Source of the DNA: Butyrivibrio sp.
Lineage (GTDB): Bacteria; Bacillota; Clostridia; Lachnospirales; Lachnospiraceae
DNA length: 60,351 nucleotides
Direction: 5' to 3'
NCBI GenBank assembly: GCA_015056495.1
Contig: SVGC01000022.1
Span: 1-60,351 of the forward strand
Part shown: positions 54,410 through 60,351 of the stretch, in pieces
How positions within the stretch are numbered: the stretch's first letter is position 1
Layout: each line of letters begins with the position of its first letter
The notes under the pieces: generated by a model
Told to the model about the DNA's origin: nothing
Seen by the model: only the letters and a program-made list of their open reading frames with translations
Database searches by the model: none
Program-made: the position numbers and the translations under genes

Positions 54410-54922
54410 ATGTTAAAGAACTATACTAAAAAAGACCAGAAACTACCTCTGTTTGGAGTTGGACCATACATGATCTTTGGAATGGGGATCCTGTCACTTA
54501 TAGGTATCATCCTTTTTGCCTATGTTCTTAGGATCGGTATACTGGATTCTCCCTGGATAGTGATATTTAGAAGCGTCGGAGCCATATTGATCGTATTAGG
54601 AATATATATATGGTATGTTGGGGCTCTCTGTTCAGATATGGATAATCATATTGAAAGTAACAAACTAAAGACAGACGGAATCTACTCCTTAGTCAGGAAT
54701 CCTATGTATAGCGGCTGGTGGATTGCTTTTGCGGGTATCACTCTTATGTGGCATAATGTTTATATGCTGGTTCTGCCAGCTATAAACTGGCTTATCATGA
54801 CTATCACTCTTATAAATACAGAAGAGAAGTGGCTTCTGGATATATATGGGGATGAGTATGAAGCTTATAAGAAAAGGGTAAATCGTTGCATTCCTTGGAA
54901 AAAAGGGGATAGAAAGAAATGA
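54410..54922 (+). CDS. Isoprenylcysteine methyltransferase-like membrane protein
   Basis: 170 residues with about four membrane helices (for example MIFGMGILSLIGIILFAYVL, about 22-41). The C-terminal core LVRNPMYSGWWIAFAGITL (about 102-120) and NTEEKWLLDIYGDEYEAYKK (about 138-157) match the ICMT/PEMT family of membrane methyltransferases (SAM-dependent, acting on lipids or prenylated substrates). Bacterial members are mostly of unknown substrate. AGAGGTGA precedes the ATG. It begins the accessory stretch. Confidence 0.82.
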   Translation: MLKNYTKKDQKLPLFGVGPYMIFGMGILSLIGIILFAYVLRIGILDSPWIVIFRSVGAILIVLGIYIWYVGALCSDMDNHIESNKLKTDGIYSLVRNPMYSGWWIAFAGITLMWHNVYMLVLPAINWLIMTITLINTEEKWLLDIYGDEYEAYKKRVNRCIPWKKGDRKK

Positions 54923-54929
54923 ATGTTGA

Positions 54930-55079
54930 TGTAAATTTGAATATCCACTATACCGCATCGGATCAGGTCTGGAATTAATTGGAGAAGGCTGTGGGAATAG
55001 AAAGGGCTTAAGTTCCAACTATAATCAGCTTGGTCTTTTAAGAGAGCTAGCACAAGCTGCGGCACTTGATGATGAATGA
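54930..55079 (+). pseudogene. Orphan C-terminal coding remnant
   Basis: An open stretch without a start codon or ribosome-binding site (54951-55079) encodes YRIGSGLELIGEGCGNRKGL and ends LLRELAQAAALDDE before a TGA and a terminator. It reads like the tail of a lost gene. I do not recognise the family. Confidence 0.4.
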
Positions 55080-55097
55080 GTGATTTTTTCTCTGACA

Positions 55098-55126
55098 AAA
55101 AGGCGGCTATCTGGCCGCCTTTTTGA
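55098..55126 (+). terminator. Terminator after coding remnant
   Basis: AAAAAGGCGGC pairs with GCCGCCTTTTT around TATCTG, a strong terminator left behind by the remnant gene. Confidence 0.85.
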
Positions 55127-55162
55127 AATATAAGTCTTGGCTGTAGATGAATTACTGATACT

Positions 55163-55465
55163 CTATTTATTTGCCTGTTTTAATCGTTCTATTTCTTTTT
55201 TAAGAAACTCATTTTCATCTGCAAGAGCGTTTTTCTCATCAGCAAGTTTTTTTCGCTCAGCTTCACCCTTTGCAAGACCCTTTTCAAGGCCGATAGCTTC
55301 GCCTTTCTCAAGACCATCATGGAATACTCTGATTTCTGGGAGATCTAATACCTTCCCGCCCATAATAGCACCTACTTTCTCCTGAACATTGGTATGTTTC
55401 ATAGTAAGTTTGTAAACAACCTTATGTGTTAATCTTATGATAACATTGTGAGAAAACACTGACAA
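55163..55465 (-). pseudogene. Rpn-family nuclease/transposase C-terminal remnant
   Basis: About 100 codons with only a TTG start and no ribosome-binding site. The part from GGKVLDLPEIRVFHDGLEKG onward, then repeated GLEKGLAKGEAE and a coiled-coil tail (LADENEFLKKEIERLKQ), matches the tail of Rpn (recombination-promoting nuclease/putative transposase) proteins. The nuclease domain (about 200 residues) is missing upstream, where the divergent AlkZ-related gene begins. A short expressed peptide cannot be excluded but is unlikely. Confidence 0.65.
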
Positions 55466-55563
55466 GCGCCCATTCTCAAGCTCATAAGAGGTGTTATAAT
55501 AAGATTAAAAAAGATTAACAACATGCAGTGGCTTCAATAAAACGGCTAAGAGGAGAGGGTACG

Positions 55564-56283
55564 ATGCCAAACGAAAATGGTACATGGGTTATGTATGGGG
55601 TAGAGTGGAATGATCCTGAGTGTCTTCATACAGTTGATGAAGCGATTGAATATATAAATAAAATAGGATTTATCCCGCTGTTTAAAAATGAAATACCGGG
55701 TTTTTCTCTTGAAGAGCGCACAGTGCCGGAGTATTGGTGGTGTGGTGATCCTAAGTATGATCCTTGGGAATGGCGTGAAATAATAGCCCGTCGTGGTGAA
55801 ATAGCATATGGAAAGTTTTTTGATAAAAAGGCGGGTTTTATATCAAAAGAGTGGTTGCCGTATTTTGCCAATTACAGGCGAGGTGGATATGATTTTGACG
55901 CTCTTTGGGATGATGAAAAAGCTTCTTACAAGCAGAAGAAAATCATGGATGTTTTTGATGGTACTGATGAGATTTTTTCAAACGAGCTAAAGCAGAAGTC
56001 AGGTTTTGGTAAGGGTGGCGAAAAAGGCTTTGATGGTACAATGACAAATCTTCAGATGATGACTTATCTTACTGTAAGAGACTTTAGACAACGAAAAAAT
56101 AAAAAGGGTGAGTTTTATGGTTGGCCAATAGCAATCTATGCAAAGCCGGAAACTATTTGGGGACGTGAATATGTGACATCCAGATATGCTGAAGATCCGA
56201 AGAAATCAGGCTGTAAGATTGCCAGTCATATTAAGGATGTCTATCCTATTGCAAGCGAAGCTCAGATAAAAAGAATTGTATAA
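55564..56283 (+). CDS. AlkZ-related protein
   Basis: 239 residues from ATG 55564 with GAGGAGAGGG just upstream; a GTG 12 codons earlier is possible. A conserved central segment reads RTVPEYWWCGDPKYDPWEWR (about 54-73) and continues REIIARRGEIAYGKFFDKKA with FISKEWLPYFANYRR. I recall this pattern from proteins annotated AlkZ-related, distant kin of the DNA glycosylase that unhooks crosslinks, but no glycosylase catalytic motif can be assigned. Activity unknown. Soluble. Single gene in the accessory stretch. Confidence 0.6.
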   Translation: MPNENGTWVMYGVEWNDPECLHTVDEAIEYINKIGFIPLFKNEIPGFSLEERTVPEYWWCGDPKYDPWEWREIIARRGEIAYGKFFDKKAGFISKEWLPYFANYRRGGYDFDALWDDEKASYKQKKIMDVFDGTDEIFSNELKQKSGFGKGGEKGFDGTMTNLQMMTYLTVRDFRQRKNKKGEFYGWPIAIYAKPETIWGREYVTSRYAEDPKKSGCKIASHIKDVYPIASEAQIKRIV

Positions 56284-56378
56284 TTCAAAAGTAACGATCT
56301 GCATAGCTCTTTTGTTAGGAATTGGTTATTTTTTCTTTGCAATATAAAATATATTAGTGGACCCAGAAAGGTGGGAAT

Positions 56379-56744
56379 ATGAGATTTTTAGGCAATTTAC
56401 TTTGGATATTATGCGGTGGTTTGATCAGTGCAATAGGATGGTGGTGTGCAGGTTTGTTGTGGTGCATTACGATAGTAGGTATTCCTGTAGGCTTGCAATG
56501 CTTTAAGCTTTCATCAATTTCATTGAATCCATTTGGCAAGGAGATCATTGATGAAGGTGGAGCAGTATCATGCCTTCTGAATGTTATCTGGTTCTTTGTG
56601 TCGGGAGTTGAGCTTGCAGTTGGCAACTTTGTAATAGGATGTATTCTGTGCATTACGATTATCGGAATCCCTTTTGGAAAGCAGTTTTTCAAGATAGCGA
56701 GACTTGCACTGTTTCCTTTTGGCGCGAGAGTAGTGAAGTTATAA
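56379..56744 (+). CDS. YccF-domain membrane protein
   Basis: 121 residues with two YccF repeats, each with a hydrophobic helix pair: LGNLLWILCGGLISAIGWWC and LNVIWFFVSGVELAVGNFVI, each followed by ITIVGIPVG or ITIIGIPFG and a PFG motif. The family is an inner-membrane protein of unknown role. AAAGGTGGGA precedes the ATG. Confidence 0.88.
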   Translation: MRFLGNLLWILCGGLISAIGWWCAGLLWCITIVGIPVGLQCFKLSSISLNPFGKEIIDEGGAVSCLLNVIWFFVSGVELAVGNFVIGCILCITIIGIPFGKQFFKIARLALFPFGARVVKL

Positions 56745-56845
56745 AATCATGGCATGACATCTGTACTAGCTAAGTTTCTACTATCAAATTGAAAAAGGGA
56801 TACTACAAATATAGATAGAATCTTTAATATCGCTGTGATAAGATT

Positions 56846-56882
56846 AAAGCATGTGTTCTCTTGAAGGGCACATGTTTTCTTA
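56846..56882 (+). terminator. Terminator-like hairpin after yccF
   Basis: GCATGTG pairs with CACATGT, followed by TTTCTTA, in an AT-rich 174-base spacer. Confidence 0.5.
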
Positions 56883-56918
56883 TTTATAAAAAAGTGTTGG
56901 GAGTTAAATCATTATAAT

Positions 56919-57434
56919 ATGCGTATCATTATTTGTGGCTTAAATGGAGCTGGTAAAAGTACTTTGGGGAGAGCTTTAGCAGGACAGCTTCATTATGAAT
57001 TCAGAGATATCGAAGATTATTATTTCCCGAAAACAGATGATAAATATGAATACAGTGTTCAGAGAACAGAGGAAGAAGTAGCAACGCTGTTACTCAACGA
57101 CTTGGAAGAAAACGAAGATGTTGTACTTGCATCAGTTCGTGGTAATTATAGCGAGCAGATAGAAAAACTATTCGATCTGGCAGTATACATTGATATACCA
57201 AAAGAGATTAGAATGGCAAGGGTAAGAAAAAGATCCCATGACAAATTTGGGAATCGTATGCTACCGGGAGGAGACCTTTACGAGAGTGAAGAACGTTTCT
57301 TTAAAATGGTTGAGGCGAGATCTGATGATCATGCAAAAGGTTGGCTGAAGAATTTAACATGTCCTGTAATTAGTATTAATGGTACTGTAGAAGTTGCTAA
57401 CAATGTAGAAATACTTACAAATGTAATTTCTTAA
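56919..57434 (+). CDS. P-loop nucleoside/shikimate-kinase-like protein
   Basis: 171 residues. Walker A GLNGAGKSTLGRALA (about 6-20), then YEFRDIEDYYFP where kinases of the shikimate/adenylate type bind substrate, VVLASVRGNY (about 69-78), and a lid region RVRKRSHDKFGNRMLPGG. Likely phosphorylates a small molecule. The ribosome-binding site GGGAG is 16 bases upstream, somewhat far. Not in the next operon (67-base gap) but same strand. Exact substrate not known. Confidence 0.72.
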   Translation: MRIIICGLNGAGKSTLGRALAGQLHYEFRDIEDYYFPKTDDKYEYSVQRTEEEVATLLLNDLEENEDVVLASVRGNYSEQIEKLFDLAVYIDIPKEIRMARVRKRSHDKFGNRMLPGGDLYESEERFFKMVEARSDDHAKGWLKNLTCPVISINGTVEVANNVEILTNVIS

Positions 57435-57501
57435 GGAAAGAATGTTGATCAATTTCTGCAGATAAATAATTATATTGGGGAACATATTGGGGAACAAGGA
57501 A

Positions 57502-58239
57502 ATGGCTGAATGGGTATCACACCTTATAGTAGCAGATAGAGTTTTGGAAAAATTATCCTGGCTTAAAAAACATGAGTTTTGTGTTGGGAATATCGCGCCG
57601 GATTGTAATATCCCAAACGAAGATTGGACAGTGTTTACACCTTCAAGGCAGGTGACACATTGGATGGGAAGTGACAGAAAGAATGCTTCGGATTGTGACA
57701 GATTCTGTCGGGAATATATTATGGGTAGGTTATCGTACATTAAGTCTGATGAAGAACTATCTTTTCTTTTCGGATACTATGCTCATCTTATAACGGATGC
57801 TGAGCTTCAGCGTACTATACGTGATCCTCAGCGAGTTGCAGCTGCATGGAAAAGAGCAAAAGAATATCCTGAAATAGCTAGCGCTTCAGAAGGAATGGAA
57901 GAGACTTGGGATAATTTTAAAAAATTTTTTCCGAGTAGAAAAGAAAGATCCAAGGACTATTTCGTTATAGAAAGAGAATATTTGGATTCACATCCGGAAT
58001 CAGGTTATTTTACAGAGATAAAAGACTTGGAGGATTTTCCGGATTACATTGATTATTTGCCAAAGGGAGCAATTGGGACAAAGGTAAAAATCATGTACTA
58101 TATGCCAACATTAGAAGAAGGGCAATACCCATTCGTTGCATTTTCAAGAGACGAGTATATGTCTTTTCTTGATAGAGCTGTTATGCTGGCAATAGATTCC
58201 ATAGAAGATGCTAAAAATATCATAGACATACAAAGGTAA
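57502..58239 (+). CDS. Zinc-dependent phospholipase C-like protein
   Basis: 245 residues from ATG 57502 with GGGGAACAAGGAA upstream. Matches the zinc-dependent phospholipase C family: MAEWVSHLIVADRVLEKL, FCVGNIAPDCNIPNEDWTVF (about 25-44), QVTHWMGSDRK and LFGYYAHLITDAEL, with conserved His and Asp metal ligands. No signal peptide, so it probably acts inside the cell and may not be a toxin-type phospholipase. Its stop overlaps the HAD start (TAATG). Confidence 0.8.
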   Translation: MAEWVSHLIVADRVLEKLSWLKKHEFCVGNIAPDCNIPNEDWTVFTPSRQVTHWMGSDRKNASDCDRFCREYIMGRLSYIKSDEELSFLFGYYAHLITDAELQRTIRDPQRVAAAWKRAKEYPEIASASEGMEETWDNFKKFFPSRKERSKDYFVIEREYLDSHPESGYFTEIKDLEDFPDYIDYLPKGAIGTKVKIMYYMPTLEEGQYPFVAFSRDEYMSFLDRAVMLAIDSIEDAKNIIDIQR

Positions 58240-58862
58240 TGGAAAAAATGGATGGAATAAAGTGGTTATTCTTTGATATAGGTTCTACGTTAGCAGATGA
58301 GAGCTTAGCTTATGAGGAAATATACAGGAAGATAGCGAAGGCAGCTAATAAGACGTATGACTTTGTTTATGAAAAAGCGCTTGAGTATTATAAGCAGAAC
58401 AAAAGAGGCGATAAAGAGGTTAGTAAACTCCTGGGAGTTGAAAAGCCTATTTGGGAACCTCAGTATGAAAGGTTATATGATGATGCAGAAGAATGTCTTG
58501 AGCAACTTAGTAGAAAATACAAAATAGGCATTATTGCGAATCAGATACCTGGCACAGCGCAGAGATTGGATAAGTTCGGAATAAGAAAGTACTTTGACGT
58601 TATAGTGGCATCAGCAGAAGAAGGTGTTGCAAAGCCAGATAGAAGAATGTTTGAGATTGCTCTTGAAAGAGCCAACTGTTCTGCTGATCAGGCTGTTATG
58701 ATTGGCGACCGGATTGATTACGATATTGTTCCTGCTAATAATATGGGAATGAAAACTATCTGGATTAAGCAAGGCATGGGGCAATATTGGATTTTCTCTG
58801 ATGAAAGCGAAAGACCGGATTATGAAGTGGACAGTTTATCAGAACTTCTGGAGGTACTATGA
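58239..58862 (+). CDS. HAD-family hydrolase with altered motif I
   Basis: 207 residues; an alternative start is ATG 58248. Motif I FFDIGSTLADE (about 12-22) has Gly where classic HAD phosphatases have the second Asp. Helical cap, motif II IIANQ, motif III Lys in GVAKPDRRMF and motif IV GDRIDYDIVPANNMGMKT are present. The altered motif suggests weak or different chemistry; such DxGxT proteins form a known HAD subset. Translationally coupled to genes on both sides (TAATG upstream, ATGA downstream). Confidence 0.82.
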   Translation: MEKMDGIKWLFFDIGSTLADESLAYEEIYRKIAKAANKTYDFVYEKALEYYKQNKRGDKEVSKLLGVEKPIWEPQYERLYDDAEECLEQLSRKYKIGIIANQIPGTAQRLDKFGIRKYFDVIVASAEEGVAKPDRRMFEIALERANCSADQAVMIGDRIDYDIVPANNMGMKTIWIKQGMGQYWIFSDESERPDYEVDSLSELLEVL

Positions 58863-59632
58863 AAATAGCAGCTTATCAATTTGCAGTATCTGGGAATATC
58901 AATGACAATATAGAAACAATCAAAAGAGCTATAGTTGAAGCTTCTGGGCAAAAGGTTGAACTTATAGTTTTTCCAGAATGCTCTTTGTCAGGTTATCCCC
59001 CTCGTGATATTGAAAGTTCGGCAGAGGTGGATGATTGCAAAATACGTGAAATTTTAGCTGATTTTCAAAGCATGTCTGAAGAATACGGAATCAGCATTAT
59101 TATCGGAACAATCGCTTATGAGAACGGCAAATACTATAACAGAGCATATTATTTTTCTCCGGGCAAGCTTATGCAGTGGTACGGCAAAAGAGCTTTGTAT
59201 GGTTGGGACGCAGATAACTTTAGTGCTGGTGAAGAAGCTGGAATTTTTGATATCGCTGGTCTGCGTGTTGGAGTAAGAATCTGTTATGAAATACGATTTC
59301 CGGAATACTTCAGGCAATTGTATTTGGAAAAAACAGATTTGAATATAGTCCTTTTCTATGATGTTGCTGATAAGGCAGATGATAACAGATATCAGCTTAT
59401 AAGAAGTCATATTATAACCAGAGCAGTAGAGAATGTAACTCCGTGTTTGACAGTTAATGCAACTTTTCCTAATCAAACTGCACCGACATGTTTTGTAGAT
59501 GCGTCAGGAAAAGTATGCGCTGAACTTGAACAAGGTAAAGAAGGTATGCTTATTTACGGTTTTGAGAAAAAGAAACTTGATTTTGGCGAGCTGGGACGCA
59601 AGAAGTATTCTGATATTCTATTGGGTATATAA
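58859..59632 (+). CDS. Carbon-nitrogen hydrolase (nitrilase superfamily)
   Basis: 257 residues. Catalytic triad visible: Glu in IVFPECSLSGYP (about 36-47), Lys in WYGKRALYGWD and Cys in VRICYEIRFPEYF. Probably an amidase on a small linear amide. It overlaps the HAD gene by four bases (ATGA), completing a coupled three-gene operon. Immediately after its TAA the same frame continues into the remnant of a Nudix gene. Confidence 0.88.
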   Translation: MKIAAYQFAVSGNINDNIETIKRAIVEASGQKVELIVFPECSLSGYPPRDIESSAEVDDCKIREILADFQSMSEEYGISIIIGTIAYENGKYYNRAYYFSPGKLMQWYGKRALYGWDADNFSAGEEAGIFDIAGLRVGVRICYEIRFPEYFRQLYLEKTDLNIVLFYDVADKADDNRYQLIRSHIITRAVENVTPCLTVNATFPNQTAPTCFVDASGKVCAELEQGKEGMLIYGFEKKKLDFGELGRKKYSDILLGI

Positions 59633-59878
59633 TACGTAAGCCTGCTACCCGGATTTAGGGAAATTCAGGAATACTATCCGGCAGAACGTCCTAATGTAAA
59701 AAGACAAGTGGTATTATTCTTAGCTGAGTATACAGATCAAGTTCCTTGTATTATGCGGCCGGATGAAATTATTTCAATCAAGAGTTTAAGATTGGACGAA
59801 GCTTTATCAATATCGGAATATGATGAAACAAAGCGTGTACTTCTTGAAGCTGATAATTTTTTAAGATGTAAATTGTAA
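59633..59878 (+). pseudogene. C-terminal half of a Nudix hydrolase
   Basis: An open stretch in the same frame as the preceding gene but after its stop codon encodes LLPGFREIQEYYPAERPNVK, then RQVVLFLAEY and a normal tail ending LEADNFLRCKL. This matches the part of Ap4A-type Nudix hydrolases just after the Nudix box. The N-terminal half with the catalytic Nudix box (GxxxxxExxxxxxxREUxEExGU) is missing and no start codon is present, so it is a deletion remnant. Confidence 0.7.
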
Positions 59879-59935
59879 AAAAATACATTTATCTTATAAG
59901 CTAAAACGATTGCTAAAACGATTTGTAAAAATATG

Positions 59936-59964
59936 TTGAAACTCGAAAGCCTTTATGCTATTAT
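59936..59964 (+). promoter_or_regulatory. tRNA-Leu promoter
   Basis: TTGAAA and TATTAT with 17-base spacing, ending 10 bases before the mature tRNA 5' end. Confidence 0.75.
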
Positions 59965-59974
59965 GATTAAGCGC

Positions 59975-60058
59975 GCCGGTGTGTCGGAATTGGCAGACGA
60001 GGCAGACTCAAAATCTGTTTGAGGCAACTCAGTGCGGGTTCAAGTCCCGCCACCGGCA
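59975..60058 (+). tRNA. tRNA-Leu (anticodon CAA)
   Basis: 84 bases. Acceptor stem GCCGGTG/CACCGGC with discriminator A; anticodon stem GCAGA/TCTGT with loop CTCAAAA giving anticodon CAA; a long class II variable arm (TTGAGGCAACTCA); T arm GCGGG-TTCAAGT-CCCGC. The CCA end is not encoded. A bidirectional terminator follows. Confidence 0.95.
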
Positions 60059-60066
60059 TGATATGT

Positions 60067-60104
60067 AAAAAAGCTTGAGGATCTTGATTCCTCAAGCTTT
60101 TTTG
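60067..60104. terminator. Bidirectional terminator after tRNA-Leu
   Basis: AAAAAGCTTGAGG pairs with CCTCAAGCTTTTT around a 9-base loop. It serves the tRNA and the convergent AraC-type gene. Confidence 0.88.
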
Positions 60105-60118
60105 ATTTCCTACACTGA

Positions 60119-60351
60119 TCACTCATTAGAATTCCTAAATTGCGATGGAGTAAATCCCGTGGAGCTTTTGAACTGTCTGATGAAGTGCTCTACATTTTCA
60201 TAGCCGCAGAACTGGGCTATGTCCTGTATTGAGCGGCTGGTCGTCTGCAAAAGGTACCGGGCGTAGGTGATGCGGCTCTTAATAATATCCTTGGTTACTG
60301 GAACATCGAAGAGCTCCTTATAAATGTGCTCGAAATATGAGATCGGAAGAG
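60119..60351 (-). CDS. AraC-family regulator, C-terminal fragment
   Basis: The last 76 codons of a transcription factor that runs off the right edge. The visible part has an AraC helix-turn-helix: SYFEHIYKELFDVPVTKDII, SRITYARYLLQTTSRSI, then DIAQFCGYENVEHFIRQFK and TGFTPSQF before the TGA. AraC regulators in such genomes often control sugar-use genes. The final 12 bases of the window are probably adapter, so the first three residues encoded at the edge are not trustworthy. Confidence 0.88.
   Translation of the reverse strand, partial: LPISYFEHIYKELFDVPVTKDIIKSRITYARYLLQTTSRSIQDIAQFCGYENVEHFIRQFKSSTGFTPSQFRNSNE
60340..60351. other. Illumina adapter residue at contig end
   Basis: AGATCGGAAGAG is the exact 12-base start of the Illumina TruSeq adapter and sits at the last base of the window. 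It is not genomic. Confidence 0.9.

Noticed and set aside
59975..60058. Prophage attachment site at the tRNA
   Set aside because: No integrase and no repeat of the tRNA 3' end elsewhere in the window.

Overview
The window looks like one draft-genome contig from a low-GC, Gram-positive anaerobe of the Lachnospiraceae, most likely a Butyrivibrio/Pseudobutyrivibrio-type gut or rumen fibre degrader. This rests on a giant secreted GH43 arabinanase-type enzyme, a SCIFF peptide with its radical-SAM maturase beside a fused SecDF, a meso-DAP-type MurE, and the conserved Firmicutes run priA-def-fmt-rsmB-rlmN-PP2C-pknB-rsgA. No species can be named from the sequence alone. The last 12 bases match the Illumina adapter stem, so the right edge is a contig end. 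The left edge lies in hairpin-rich DNA resembling an insertion-sequence end.

Layout. 0.1-6.6 kb: a secreted arabinan-active enzyme and an HD-GYP c-di-GMP phosphodiesterase whose outside domain resembles a carbohydrate-binding module. 6.6-11.3 kb: an apparent metal-handling operon made of a membrane-anchored coiled-coil protein with a His/Cys-rich segment and two CobW-type G3E GTPases, the first with a 13-residue His-rich tandem repeat. 11.4-18.1 kb: rpsT (minus strand), lepA-hemW, a lone PilT-like ATPase and a zinc-ribbon membrane protein. 18.3-25.1 kb: the most interesting block, with a DHH phosphoesterase carrying a duplicated C-terminal domain, a membrane TIR/beta-propeller protein, and, divergent from it, a membrane protein with a Rossmann-like region and a RyR domain. 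25.1-34.4 kb: dprA-comM, hisS, L-rhamnose mutarotase, an Sfp-type transferase, a MATE exporter, a HAD phosphatase and a CNNM/CorC protein. 34.4-40.4 kb: SCIFF, its maturase, SecDF and RecJ. 40.6-52.3 kb: a nine-gene housekeeping run from murE to rsgA covering wall synthesis, replication restart, translation initiation, rRNA methylation, Ser/Thr kinase-phosphatase signalling and ribosome assembly. 52.5-54.1 kb: a fucose/arabinose-isomerase-family enzyme.

54.1-60.0 kb is an accessory stretch: a 36-bp tandem repeat, a methyltransferase-like membrane protein, an Rpn-type remnant, another orphan coding remnant, an AlkZ-related protein, YccF, a P-loop kinase-like protein, a translationally coupled PLC-like/HAD/nitrilase operon and a beheaded Nudix gene. 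It ends at tRNA-Leu(CAA). A truncated AraC-type regulator closes the window.

The candidate undescribed system is the TIR/RyR pair. TIR domains can make cyclic-ADP-ribose-type molecules from NAD, and animal ryanodine receptors are linked to cyclic ADP-ribose. A sensor-fused TIR divergent from a membrane RyR/Rossmann protein therefore suggests a nucleotide signal made by one and read by the other. This is inference. The domain calls were made by eye, and no homology search was possible.
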